DNA of 12,111 nt from JABJPE01 sp036340215 (GTDB lineage Bacteria > Pseudomonadota > Gammaproteobacteria > Comchoanobacterales > Comchoanobacteraceae): contig JAYYZF010000082.1 of the NCBI GenBank assembly GCA_036340215.1, positions 1 to 12,111 of the forward strand, given 5' to 3'. Positions 1 to 7,770 of this stretch are shown here, in pieces. The position numbers and the translations under genes are program-made. Position 1 is the first letter of the stretch; each line of letters opens with the position of its first letter. The notes under the pieces are model-generated. The model was not told where the DNA came from. It worked only from the letters and a program-made list of their open reading frames with translations, and did no database searches.

Positions 1-228
1 ATTGTTGGTGACAAACTGTATAACAAAAATGGTATTCTCGGTAAAACACCCGCAAGATTGAAGCAAACTCTACAAAATTTTTCCCATCAAGCTTTACATG
101 CATTTTCGCTAGAATTCAAACACCCGGAAAGTAATAAACCATGTTTTTTTTCATGCCCATACCCACAAGATTTTACAGAACTACTTCAAATATTAGCTAG
201 TGAGGACAACAAATGGGAACAAAAATAA
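1..228 (+). CDS. RluA/RluD-family 23S rRNA pseudouridine synthase, C-terminal fragment (partial at 5' end)
   Basis: An open frame enters from the left edge and ends at TAA 226-228, giving the last 75 residues of a protein. It begins IVGDKLYNKNG and continues with SHQALHAFSLEFKHPE, followed by a proline-rich CPYPQDFTELLQIL end. This matches the C-terminal end of RluA-family pseudouridine synthases (G-D-x-L-Y, then R-Q-A-L-H-A-x-x-L-x-F-x-H-P, then P-x-D-F), enzymes that isomerise uridines in 23S rRNA in the cytoplasm. The catalytic HRLD aspartate motif lies outside the window, so the exact subfamily (RluC or RluD) is not decided. The last 16 nt overlap the start of pgeF. In E. coli rluD also directly precedes yfiH/pgeF, so the pairing supports both calls. 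Confidence 0.85.
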   Translation: MVGDKLYNKNGILGKTPARLKQTLQNFSHQALHAFSLEFKHPESNKPCFFSCPYPQDFTELLQILASEDNKWEQK

Positions 229-968
229 TTCTAGAAAAAAAACCTGACTTACTTCAACCAAATTGGCATGTTCCAACCAACATAAAAGCATTCTCAACTA
301 GAAATACTACTGGCTACAGCTATAAAAAAAATTACGCTAAGTTAAATCTTTCATTGGCAGGCTTGGATGATAAATATGCTGTAATGTTAAATAGGAAACT
401 CCTCACAAATACTATAGGGCACCCTATAAATTGGCTTAAGCAAAATCACTCAAATAGAGCTATTGCGCTTGAACATGATGATATAAACGAGCATGCTGAT
501 GCCTCATACACTAAGCTCCACAACAAGGTGTGTGCTGTTTTAACAGCAGACTGTGTTCCTATCTTACTAACAAACACAAAAGGGTCATTCGTAGCTGCTA
601 TTCACGCGGGCTGGAAAGGCTTAGCCAAGGGAATAATTGCTAATACTTTAAATAAGGTCAACTCTACTAATGTAATTGCCTGGATTGGGCCTTGTATATG
701 TGGTAGTTGTTATAACGTTGGGCCAGAAATAAGAGATATTTTTTGTAAATTAGATGGAAATTTAATTAATTTTTTTAACGAACGAAATAAAAAAATTTAT
801 GTTGACTTAAGTGCTATAGCAACATTCCTCTTGAGAAAAAAAAATGTCAGTCAAATATATAACTCGAATACATGTACAAAAAACCCAAACAATAATCTAT
901 TTTCCGCGAGACGTGATACTATTTACTCAGGTAGAATAGCGACATGTATTTGGATTAGCGATAGTTAA
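213..968 (+). CDS. pgeF: PgeF/YfiH multicopper-oxidase-like purine nucleoside phosphorylase (laccase-domain family)
   Basis: This 251-aa cytoplasmic enzyme has the usual length of the PgeF/YfiH/LACC1 family (DUF152), whose members phosphorolyse adenosine and inosine and bind zinc. The three metal-site signatures are present: H79 in KQNHSN, C114 in TADCVP and H131 in AAIHAGWKG. Family motifs further on are IGPCIC-x-x-CYNVGPE (158-172) and C221 followed by FSARRD (230-235) and GR (240-241). The H79 context is QNHS rather than the commoner QxHG. The ATG at 213 is preceded by GAGGA (202-206) at 6 nt spacing, and it overlaps the upstream synthase gene by 16 nt, which implies translational coupling in one operon. 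A weak inverted repeat (AATTTT/AAAATT, 967-982) follows the stop but has no T-run. No frameshift or lost key residue is seen. Confidence 0.93.
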   Translation: MGTKIILEKKPDLLQPNWHVPTNIKAFSTRNTTGYSYKKNYAKLNLSLAGLDDKYAVMLNRKLLTNTIGHPINWLKQNHSNRAIALEHDDINEHADASYTKLHNKVCAVLTADCVPILLTNTKGSFVAAIHAGWKGLAKGIIANTLNKVNSTNVIAWIGPCICGSCYNVGPEIRDIFCKLDGNLINFFNERNKKIYVDLSAIATFLLRKKNVSQIYNSNTCTKNPNNNLFSARRDTIYSGRIATCIWISDS

Positions 969-1025
969 TTTTGTGGAAAATTGCAGCCTCGCATGTTAGA
1001 GTGTTTGTATTATTTTTCATTATTA

Positions 1026-1031
1026 GAAGGA
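1026..1031 (+). promoter_or_regulatory. Ribosome binding site of the HtrA-family gene
   Basis: GAAGGA lies 7 nt upstream of ATG 1039 and fixes that start. The 70-nt spacer before it has no convincing -35/-10 pair. TATTAT (1008-1013) is a possible -10, but the nearest TTGCAG (981-986) is 21 bp away. Confidence 0.7.
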
Positions 1032-1038
1032 AACTGGC

Positions 1039-2367
1039 ATGAAAAAAATTAGCTATATATTCTTAGTCATCTTTACTTTGAACACTACTGTTTGTGGCGC
1101 ACTAGAAAAGAACCCAATGAGCTTGAACCCCATGCTTAATAAAGTCATGCCAACGGTTGTGAATATTAGAGCTCAACACGATATACCATTTGCCCAACAC
1201 CCATACAGTGAAATTCAAGCTGGTGAAGATAACGTAGCAAACAAGGGTTCATATGTGGAACTTGGCTCTGGAGTAATATTGAATGCTAAAAGTGGTATAA
1301 TTGTAACGAATGCCCATGTTGTGCATGATGCTAGCACTATTCTTATCACTCTAAATGATAATAGAAAATATCTAGCAAACCTTGTTGGCGAGGATACTGT
1401 AAGTGATCTAGCGGTACTGCACATAGACGCAAAAAATTTGACTGATATAAACATAGGAAAATCTAGCAATGTTAAAGTTGGAGATTTTGTCACAGCTATT
1501 GGCAATCCATTTGGACTGCACCAAACTGCAACCTCTGGTATTGTTAGTGGTCTCCACAGACGCTCCTTAAACGGTTTGAATAACTTTATTCAAACTGATG
1601 CCCCTATTAATCCTGGAAACTCAGGTGGAGCGTTAATTAATCTAGCTGGAGACCTTGTTGGTATTAACACAGCGATACTGTCAACTGGAAATTCTGGCAA
1701 CATCGGAATTGGCTTTGCAATTCCATCTGATCTAATGGTAAATATAGTTAAACAGCTAGTTAAATACTCTAACGTTAAACGTGGCTTACTCGGCGTTACT
1801 TTACAGGAGCTCACCCCACAACTAGGAAATGCTCTTAAAGTCCATACTAAAAATGGTGTGATAGTAAACTCTGTCTCTCCAGAGTCTGCAGCAGAAAAAA
1901 CAGGCTTAAAGAAAAATGACGTAATATTAGCAATCGATGAGCAAGATGTATTTACCGCAGATGAAGCAAAGAGCTACATTGGAGTTTTGCGTGAAAACAC
2001 CAAAGTTGCCTTAAAAATTGAAAGAGATAATCTTGTGCAACAAAAATACGCCACCCTGAAACCACTGCATGCAAAAAGTAAGGTTAAAGAAATTAGTCCA
2101 TTAAGTGGCATCACCCTTATGGATTATGATGAAATTGATCAAGCAAAAAATAGAACTAAGGGCGTTATGGTCACAAATGTAGCGCAAGGTAGTAAGGCCT
2201 GGCTTGGAGGTCTAAGCCGTGGGGATGTTATTATATCTCTAAACAACAAGACTATAGAAAACTTAGACCAATTTACAAAACAAGAGGCAAGTGCAGTAAA
2301 AGAAAATAGCGGCATTTTAATAGAGGTAAAACGCGGCATTTCTAGCTACCTAATTGTAGTAGAATAA
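1039..2367 (+). CDS. Periplasmic HtrA/Deg-family serine endoprotease (DegQ/DegP-like)
   Basis: This 442-aa protein has an N-terminal signal peptide (basic MKK, hydrophobic core to about residue 18, likely cleavage near C19-A21). The chymotrypsin-like protease domain follows (about 30-240), with the complete catalytic triad: H93 in TNAHVVHDA, D123 in SDLAVLHID and S195 in NPGNSGGAL. Two PDZ domains follow at about 248-330 and 355-440; the first opens RGLLGVTLQ and the second contains SRGDVIISLN. Two PDZ domains fit DegP/DegQ rather than single-PDZ DegS. The stretch between the mature N-terminus and the core is short and not Gln/Met-rich, so the long DegP LA loop is lacking and DegQ is the closer architecture. 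The role is degradation or chaperoning of misfolded periplasmic and envelope proteins as cage-like oligomers. The gene lies 70 nt after pgeF and directly upstream of many predicted membrane proteins, but no functional link is shown. Confidence 0.93.
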   Translation: MKKISYIFLVIFTLNTTVCGALEKNPMSLNPMLNKVMPTVVNIRAQHDIPFAQHPYSEIQAGEDNVANKGSYVELGSGVILNAKSGIIVTNAHVVHDASTILITLNDNRKYLANLVGEDTVSDLAVLHIDAKNLTDINIGKSSNVKVGDFVTAIGNPFGLHQTATSGIVSGLHRRSLNGLNNFIQTDAPINPGNSGGALINLAGDLVGINTAILSTGNSGNIGIGFAIPSDLMVNIVKQLVKYSNVKRGLLGVTLQELTPQLGNALKVHTKNGVIVNSVSPESAAEKTGLKKNDVILAIDEQDVFTADEAKSYIGVLRENTKVALKIERDNLVQQKYATLKPLHAKSKVKEISPLSGITLMDYDEIDQAKNRTKGVMVTNVAQGSKAWLGGLSRGDVIISLNNKTIENLDQFTKQEASAVKENSGILIEVKRGISSYLIVVE

Positions 2368-2371
2368 GTAC

Positions 2372-2400
2372 TTGAAAAAAGCCAATTTTTTCTTTACAAT
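2372..2400 (+). promoter_or_regulatory. Strong sigma70-type promoter for the 2432-4411 membrane-protein operon
   Basis: TTGAAA (2372-2377) and TACAAT (2395-2400) are separated by exactly 17 bp; each hexamer matches consensus at 5 of 6 positions. The spacer and -35 overlap a perfect inverted repeat, GAAAAAA-GCCAA-TTTTTTC (2374-2392), which could be an operator or simply a bent A/T tract. The expected transcription start is near 2407, leaving a short leader to ATG 2432. Confidence 0.72.
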
Positions 2401-2431
2401 TAGCTAAGAAATTAATAATTAAGAGAACCAT

Positions 2432-3214
2432 ATGGCTTATTATCCAAAAAACAAATTCAAAGTACTACTAAATCCTGATCAAAGCGTTGACAGGCAAAAA
2501 TCAGCCTCAACAATCTTCTTATGTATGTTTTTTATCCACATGATACCGCTTTGTATCCTGTATGGAGCTTCATTAGTGCCAACACTAAATTTTATTATAT
2601 TGTTCGCAAACTATCTTGCCCTTGCCTACAGCGCAGGTAGTGTTTCATTAGGATATAGTGATGGCGAGCACACAACTATAAATTTACCTGCAGACAAAAC
2701 CCTAATGACTCAACTTACCACCTTATTTCTAATTACAGGTATTGCGCCTCTTATATATTTACAATGTATGTTACCAGCCTTATTTGTTGTTTATTTTATA
2801 GTTCCTTTTTACTTTATGATAGCCATATCTACATATCTAAACTTTGATGAACCTAATACAAATAGCACTCAAAATACTGGTATTATGCATGATCTTAAAT
2901 GTTTCTTTAAAGAAAAAATATTTGTTAAAGAGGCGTTTAGCTTAATAGAACATAATAAAGAAATAAGTAGGAAGCGAGTCAAAAGATATAAAAAATTTGC
3001 TGCTAATAATAAAGATTTTGACCCAACAACAAGCAACCAAATGGCCTATGAAGAGAGAAGAGCAGATAGACCACGAACATACGGACATGGCACAGTGGGC
3101 GGCAATAATGAGGTAGTGGAGGCAACACCGATAATATCTGCAAATGAATATACTAGAATTGGATCAAACGCACCAAGTGCTCCTAGATTAGGCAACCACG
3201 AAAAAACAGACTAG
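2432..3214 (+). CDS. Hypothetical polytopic membrane protein with hydrophilic C-terminal tail
   Basis: I do not recognise the family of this 260-aa protein. It has a short basic N-terminus, then four likely transmembrane helices at about 27-47, 49-70, 93-110 and 113-136. A 120-residue hydrophilic tail follows. The tail has a strongly basic patch (SRKRVKRYKK, about 174-183), so it is probably cytoplasmic by the positive-inside rule. Near the end is VVEATPIISANEY. The architecture (four helices plus a soluble tail) resembles the paralogous family at 6373-12111, but the core motifs of that family are not visible, so homology is not claimed. The start ATG 2432 has a weak purine-rich site (AAGAGA, 2421-2426). 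It is the first gene of a two-gene operon, 12 nt ahead of the next gene. Confidence 0.8.
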   Translation: MAYYPKNKFKVLLNPDQSVDRQKSASTIFLCMFFIHMIPLCILYGASLVPTLNFIILFANYLALAYSAGSVSLGYSDGEHTTINLPADKTLMTQLTTLFLITGIAPLIYLQCMLPALFVVYFIVPFYFMIAISTYLNFDEPNTNSTQNTGIMHDLKCFFKEKIFVKEAFSLIEHNKEISRKRVKRYKKFAANNKDFDPTTSNQMAYEERRADRPRTYGHGTVGGNNEVVEATPIISANEYTRIGSNAPSAPRLGNHEKTD

Positions 3215-3226
3215 CAGGAAATTAAC

Positions 3227-4411
3227 ATGGCAGGGTTTGTAAATAATTTTTTAGAATCAACTTCTACCTTATTTAGTAATACTTGGACAGGTCTTAAAAC
3301 TAATACCAAGAATGCAATTCAGTACTCTTATTATAATTACTACTTAAAGTTAGTAGCCTCTCATCACTTTTACTATGATAGATATAAAAGTGATATTTAC
3401 CATGCTGAAAAAACATATAATACTGAAACTCCAGCTAAAAAAGGCTCTAAACATCTATCTCTAATGTGGGTGTTTATCTTACCAATTATGCCAATAACGG
3501 AAAACCCTCTCTATATATCTATAATTATACCTGCACTTGCTATTATTACTTATTTGGATAGCTGTTTCTTACATATAAAAGCATTAGTTTGGGCCCATAA
3601 TTTTCTCAGCACAATAGGCGCAAGCATTCCCAGCATTTTTAGTTTTTCTGTACTCACACCTTTTACTATACCAGCAGCAATATTAACAGCAGCAGCTTTT
3701 TATCGTGTTCTAAAATTACCCAAAGCAAAGAACGATAGATCTAAATTAACCTGGCTTGATACTTTTCTAGTATTATCAGTTTTTGCTTTAACGATATTTG
3801 TGCCGGCTTCTTTTCCAATAATAACAATGATGTTTGCTCTCTATTTTTTGACAATGAGAATTTTTTATGTTGAGCAAAATAATATACGCTTTAATAACTT
3901 TCTCCGTCATCCTGGGCCTTTTAGCCAACCCGTTGCAGAAATTAACAACGCATTAGATAGAAAAGTATATAGCGAAGATGTAACTTTAGGCTTTCACGCA
4001 GAAGCCAGTGAAATTAAGAAAGTTGCAGATATGACTGTAACTAGGCGTGAAAGACAGCTATATTCCCTGGGAATCCTTTTTTTCCTAGGAAATCTTACAT
4101 TAATGTTTTCAAGTAAATTAAGTATTAGTATTAGCTTCATGCTAGCCCCAATATTTTCAGGTATAACTATCTCATTACTAGCATGTTTAGCTATTGCAGC
4201 AATAATTATGCCTATAAATGCCTACTACAGTAGTAATCACTTCACCCCAGAAAAAATTGAATTATCCCTCGATTATATAATAGCAAGACCTAGTAATTAT
4301 TATAAACAAGAACCTATAAACACAAATTCTTTAGAAGAGCTAGAGTCAGGAATAAGTAGCAACAATGACGAAAGGAGTACTGCTAACCCTAATCCTTACC
4401 AAGGCCCTTAG
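3227..4411 (+). CDS. Hypothetical multi-pass membrane protein
   Basis: This 394-aa protein matches no family I know. After an aromatic, Tyr-rich soluble N-terminus (about 1-75) it has several hydrophobic helices at about 77-113, 120-162 and 178-212. A soluble loop of about 65 residues (213-277, including RHPGPFSQP) comes next, then about three more helices within 278-332 and a hydrophilic Ser/Asn-rich tail of about 60 residues. It is probably an inner-membrane protein. The start ATG 3227 is 12 nt after the previous stop and is preceded by AGGA (3216-3219) at 7 nt spacing, so both genes are almost certainly cotranscribed from the promoter at 2372. Its 3' end overlaps the opposite-strand gene by 23 nt. 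No transporter signature motif was seen, so a transport role would be guesswork. Confidence 0.8.
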   Translation: MAGFVNNFLESTSTLFSNTWTGLKTNTKNAIQYSYYNYYLKLVASHHFYYDRYKSDIYHAEKTYNTETPAKKGSKHLSLMWVFILPIMPITENPLYISIIIPALAIITYLDSCFLHIKALVWAHNFLSTIGASIPSIFSFSVLTPFTIPAAILTAAAFYRVLKLPKAKNDRSKLTWLDTFLVLSVFALTIFVPASFPIITMMFALYFLTMRIFYVEQNNIRFNNFLRHPGPFSQPVAEINNALDRKVYSEDVTLGFHAEASEIKKVADMTVTRRERQLYSLGILFFLGNLTLMFSSKLSISISFMLAPIFSGITISLLACLAIAAIIMPINAYYSSNHFTPEKIELSLDYIIARPSNYYKQEPINTNSLEELESGISSNNDERSTANPNPYQGP

Positions 4412-6131
4412 AAGTCTCCTTCTTCATAGGGTTATAATGATCTTCAAGCTTTTCTGTTTTATCTTGGTAAACATCTTTCATTTCAAAAGATTGTCCATCA
4501 TCTTTTAAATTTTCAGAGCTAACTGTATTAGAAGAATTTTCATAAAGTTTATTGTCTTTGACTAGGTTTAATACTTCTTCTATAAGTTTCTGATAAATTT
4601 TAGGATTTGCACATTTATTTGTTATATTATCATCATTAATCCCATTAGACAGGCCAGATATTACTGGAACTAAATGGCCATTATCGTGACCGCTACAGAG
4701 TAAGAGCTTAAATGACTCTATATCATCATTTAGTATAGCCTCCTGAAGTTTGTCATAGTAATTATCAGCATCTAATTTGTCTAAATTAGGGTCTATTGCT
4801 AGTAATTTTATGGTTTCCTCTAGAATATCATTTTTCGAGTTATCAGAACTAGCACTACTAGTTAATAAAAGACTACCAGATTTACCTGCAGAAGTAGTTC
4901 CTTTAAACATCTCATTGATTATATTTTGATAAAGATCTTTTGCTAAAGTTAAATTAGGAATAGGATTGGTCTTAACCAAACATCGTAATAATTCAGGTTC
5001 TGACTGAAGAAGAGCACTTATATCATGCTGTTCCTGATCAATGTTTTCTAAATGATTTTCAGGTAAATCAACTTTTAGAGTATGAGTGCCATTAGTCAAA
5101 AGCAGTATGCTACCACTAGCATTATTGAGCTCTGGACGGTTACTTAATTGCTGCATCAAAACTGATCCAGTATTCAATTCTCCCTCAGGAACAACAAAAT
5201 ATTTAGCACTTTGCTCCTTTTTCTTGCTAGAAATAAAAAAACTACGAAGAAAATTAAACACTGAACTAATAGCATCTGCAAAAAACTTACGTATCTTGTC
5301 AAATATTGGCTCCCTATTTTTAGAGGCCAGTTTTTCTAAAACTTTTTCCACGTCATTAAGACTATCATTTATTGAGTTTTTAATTTTGATATTGGGTAAA
5401 TTAAGTTTTTCATTTTGTAAAGAAACTTTAAAACCTGCAATTTGCTGCAGATTAAGATTAACTTCAGAAAGTGTTGCTAGATTTTTAATTGCTGCAGTAA
5501 TTTTTGTGATTAAATCTCCAGAAATATTTTCATGTTTTAAACTTTTAAACAATATGTTAAATTGGGATATGAAAAGTTGTTGCAGTTCAGCTTCAGTATC
5601 AGTGCTATATAACTTTTTCATTAAGGTCATAACAACTTCTTGGTCCTGATCTTTGAAACAAGAAAGCATATAAGTCATATACAAGTCTGCATCATCACCA
5701 ACAGGATGAATATCTTCTCCTTTGTAAGCCTGAACTAAATCATGTGTGCCCTCAGCCACGTCTTTATCCACATTTATTTGTATTTTAAATAAATCGTGCT
5801 GAGACCCTATGTGCTTTTGTATAACTTTTACTAATATTTCATTGAGTGCTTTCTTGAGTTCTTCCTTTCCATCAGGATCTAGCGTTCGCTTGATTTCATT
5901 AATAATTATCAAAAAATCATAAAGATCTAAATAAGTTTCGCCCTCATCAGTTATGATACAATCTTTAAGTCTTTTAGGCCACCGAGAGTACTCGCTCTTA
6001 CCAGATTTAGCAGTAGCTTTATACTCATTATTAAGTACTTCACGAGCTTTCATAAGATTACCTACTTGTGCAGCTTCACTAAGCAAATTGACTATATTTT
6101 TCATATCATTATTGTTTTCATCATAACTCAT
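4389..6131 (-). CDS. Large hypothetical protein with isolated ankyrin-like helix pairs
   Basis: This is a 580-aa acidic, mainly helical protein without a signal peptide, of no family I recognise. Two segments look like degenerate ankyrin-type helix-turn-helix units: LLSEAAQVGNLMKAREVLNN (residues 16-35) and LQEAILNDDIESFKLLLCSG (462-481); both follow the pattern L-x-E-A-x-x-x-[GD]-[ND]-[LI]-x-x-x-x-x-[LV]-L. The rest does not form a regular array. Residues 281-305 (KFFADAISSVFNFLRSFFI, then SSKKK) form an amphipathic or weakly hydrophobic stretch ending in a basic cluster, possibly membrane-associated. The C-terminus is polar and charged. ATG 6129-6131 has a good ribosome site (AGAGGAG, 6140-6146, 8 nt spacing). 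Ankyrin-like proteins of intracellular bacteria are sometimes secreted effectors, but no secretion signal is evident here, so this is only a possibility. Confidence 0.82.
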   Translation of the reverse strand: MSYDENNNDMKNIVNLLSEAAQVGNLMKAREVLNNEYKATAKSGKSEYSRWPKRLKDCIITDEGETYLDLYDFLIIINEIKRTLDPDGKEELKKALNEILVKVIQKHIGSQHDLFKIQINVDKDVAEGTHDLVQAYKGEDIHPVGDDADLYMTYMLSCFKDQDQEVVMTLMKKLYSTDTEAELQQLFISQFNILFKSLKHENISGDLITKITAAIKNLATLSEVNLNLQQIAGFKVSLQNEKLNLPNIKIKNSINDSLNDVEKVLEKLASKNREPIFDKIRKFFADAISSVFNFLRSFFISSKKKEQSAKYFVVPEGELNTGSVLMQQLSNRPELNNASGSILLLTNGTHTLKVDLPENHLENIDQEQHDISALLQSEPELLRCLVKTNPIPNLTLAKDLYQNIINEMFKGTTSAGKSGSLLLTSSASSDNSKNDILEETIKLLAIDPNLDKLDADNYYDKLQEAILNDDIESFKLLLCSGHDNGHLVPVISGLSNGINDDNITNKCANPKIYQKLIEEVLNLVKDNKLYENSSNTVSSENLKDDGQSFEMKDVYQDKTEKLEDHYNPMKKETSKGLGKD

Positions 6132-6372
6132 TTATAATTCTCCTCTGACACACTTATACCAAAGTATAGTCCAAATTATAAACACCAAAATAAATATAAC
6201 GCTAAAGCGTTGATAAAGAATGTTTTTTACGCTAAAAGCTGTGGCAAGACTATCCGTTTGACTGATGAGAGTCAGCTTATTATTTTTTCTGAAATATTAC
6301 TTTACTAAAAAAAGCGTTAATGTTAACTTTTCCAGCATAGTATTGGACTAAAACGCGCATCAAAAAGGATTT
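6132..6372. other. Divergent intergenic regulatory region
   Basis: This 241-nt spacer between two divergently transcribed genes contains recurring AGCGTT/ACGCT elements: the palindrome at 6198-6211, ACGCTAAAAGCT at 6229-6240 and AGCGTTAA at 6313-6320 (next to the palindrome GTTAAC at 6322-6327). A further dyad TGACT-N6-AGTCA (6259-6274) is followed by a T-rich run. TTGACT (6258-6263) with TATTTT (6281-6286) at 17 bp is a weak promoter candidate for the + strand gene. No small ORF with a ribosome site was found. Confidence 0.5.
6175..6211 (-). promoter_or_regulatory. Perfect -10 with palindromic operator-like site upstream of the 580-aa gene
   Basis: On the minus strand a perfect TATAAT (6180-6175) lies 43 nt upstream of the start codon. 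At the -35 position, 17 bp further up, there is no TTGACA-like hexamer. Instead there is one half of a perfect palindrome, AACGCT-AA-AGCGTT (6198-6211). A consensus -10 without -35 plus a dyad centred near -37 suggests an activator- or repressor-controlled promoter. This is inference from position only. Confidence 0.45.
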
Positions 6373-7005
6373 ATGCTAAATTTACTACAACAAAAATATT
6401 CACCTCTCCAAAATATTGGAGCAGATGTTATATTCAGCATAGCTTGCTTTGTAATAATTTTTTTATTAGTTTTATCAAGCTCATTCATACTTCATACAAT
6501 ACTAGCAACTTCCCTAACAGTTCATAATGTAGTAATTTTAGGAATAATATATACAACAAATATAATTATTGATTACTTATTTAACCCCAAAATATTTGAA
6601 ATTTATCTTGTAAATACAGTAGAAATGATATTATTTTTAGCCATTTTTTATATATCAGTTAATTTTGGAGCATCTCCTTTAGTCTCAGCAAATTTTCATC
6701 AATTAAGTGCTATAAGCATTGCGCTTACGGTAAATACAGCTATAAAAATAATTATGGTTTTATCTCTATACAGCTATGATAAAAGCAGAGAGAAACCTAC
6801 AAAAAGAAATATAAAGAATGAAGATAAAATGGCCTGGGAATATGGGGGTAGTTGTAAGAATAGTTCATCATTATTTACCCCAAAACCACAATATAGAATT
6901 TCTAGTAATCCAAGATTTGATAGTTTTGGTAGCATATCATTAAAAACACCAAAGCATCAGATTTATACAGGGTCTATTTCTCCATTCCCAGATATTACTT
7001 TTTAG
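6373..7005 (+). CDS. Small polytopic membrane protein, divergent member of the local paralogous family
   Basis: This 210-aa protein has about four predicted transmembrane helices (18-42, 46-70, 81-97, 112-133) and a 77-residue hydrophilic tail beginning with a basic stretch (KSREKPTKRN), so the tail is probably cytoplasmic. Its third and fourth helices align with the second conserved block of the family downstream: FYISVNFGASPLVSANF followed by QLSAISIALTVN, against PFFIAIACGQSAYIPATF followed by LNLSAVNIAVLSS in the 10012-10653 gene. The PSVLMLPTYQSYF block is not recognisable, so this is the most diverged member. It is also the only one on the + strand. The AAGGA site (6365-6369) sits only 3 nt from ATG 6373, tighter than usual. 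It ends 1 nt before the convergent next gene. Confidence 0.78.
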   Translation: MLNLLQQKYSPLQNIGADVIFSIACFVIIFLLVLSSSFILHTILATSLTVHNVVILGIIYTTNIIIDYLFNPKIFEIYLVNTVEMILFLAIFYISVNFGASPLVSANFHQLSAISIALTVNTAIKIIMVLSLYSYDKSREKPTKRNIKNEDKMAWEYGGSCKNSSSLFTPKPQYRISSNPRFDSFGSISLKTPKHQIYTGSISPFPDITF

Positions 7006-7006
7006 C

Positions 7007-7648
7007 TTAGCTCGTTAGAAAATTCGAATGACTCATGTATGTATGATGATCTAATCTTTGATACTCATCAATATAACTATTTTTTTCAAAAATTTCCATG
7101 TCCAAATCTTTAGGAAATATATTGTGTCCTACTTTGTTATCATCTATAGCGATCCTCATATAATTTGGGCACAGATCTACTTGATTTTGAATGTGGTCAA
7201 AGACTAAATCTGAGCTCACTGGATTAATATCGATAACTGGTGGCATCACTATCTCGGTAGTCTCTCTCTTAAAGTATATATTCTTTATTTCTAATAAAAA
7301 TTCAATTATGCATGAAGAGAGTATTGCGATGTTAAGAGCACTAAAGCTGATTACACTTAGGGGGTTGAATGCTATTAAACCAAAAGCTATGGCAATAAAA
7401 AACAGCACAGTAAACATTAGAGTATTAAATAAACAATTATAAGAAGATTCCTTTATATTTCCGGAGATAAATGTAGAATACAAAAAACTTGAGAACCCAG
7501 AAATGATTAATATAGCAAAATAACTTCCAGCTGGTGGCAATATCAAAAAAACAGGAAACACACTTATGAAAAATCTTGTAAGTAAATCCGTTATAAAAAA
7601 CTTCATAGAATAGTATGCAAAATTAGATGCTAAGGGTTGAAAATTCAT
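7007..7648 (-). CDS. Small polytopic membrane protein, paralogous family member
   Basis: The 213-aa protein carries both family blocks in diverged form. FPVFLILPPAGSYFAIL (31-47) aligns with MPSVLMLPTYQSYFALL of its neighbours, and FFIAIAFGLIAFNPL followed by SFSALNIAILSSC (83-113) aligns with the second block. About four helices lie within residues 15-120. The tail (about 121-213) starts with KNIYFKRE, is otherwise acidic and polar, and ends HHTYMSHSNF; no internal repeat was seen. ATG 7646-7648 lacks a clear Shine-Dalgarno sequence, and M15 is no better, so the start is uncertain. The stop is 1 nt from the stop of the convergent + strand gene, leaving no room for a normal terminator between them. 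Confidence 0.8.
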   Translation of the reverse strand: MNFQPLASNFAYYSMKFFITDLLTRFFISVFPVFLILPPAGSYFAILIISGFSSFLYSTFISGNIKESSYNCLFNTLMFTVLFFIAIAFGLIAFNPLSVISFSALNIAILSSCIIEFLLEIKNIYFKRETTEIVMPPVIDINPVSSDLVFDHIQNQVDLCPNYMRIAIDDNKVGHNIFPKDLDMEIFEKNSYIDEYQRLDHHTYMSHSNFLTS

Positions 7649-7770
7649 AATAGCTGTGCTCTTATTACTGGTATTACATGCTGTAATTTAACACTTACAT
7701 TGAAAATAAGCAATAATTGCATCGAACATGAAAATCATATCTTGTTCTTTAGAAACGATATTTTCTTAAA

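Noticed and set aside
1215..2339. Minus-strand open frames (96, 74 and 66 codons) inside the HtrA gene
   Set aside because: They are shadows of a well-identified protease with intact motifs, and have no ribosome sites or family resemblance.
4872..4901. GTTSAGKS in the 580-aa protein matches the Walker A pattern
   Set aside because: It is not preceded by a hydrophobic beta-strand, no Walker B or other NTPase motif follows, and it lies in a Gly/Ser/Thr-rich linker, so it is probably chance.
5086..5649. 187-codon open frame on the + strand
   Set aside because: It lies entirely antisense to the 580-aa gene, which has a strong ribosome site. It has no convincing site of its own and reads as reversed codons of that gene.
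6262..6297. CTGATGAG followed downstream by GAAA, resembling a hammerhead ribozyme core
   Set aside because: The bases after CTGATGA and before GAAA do not form a stem II, and stems I and III cannot be closed. The neighbouring TGACT/AGTCA dyad explains the local structure better.
7191..7442. 83-codon + strand frame
   Set aside because: It is antisense to the 7007-7648 family member, whose motifs are recognisable.
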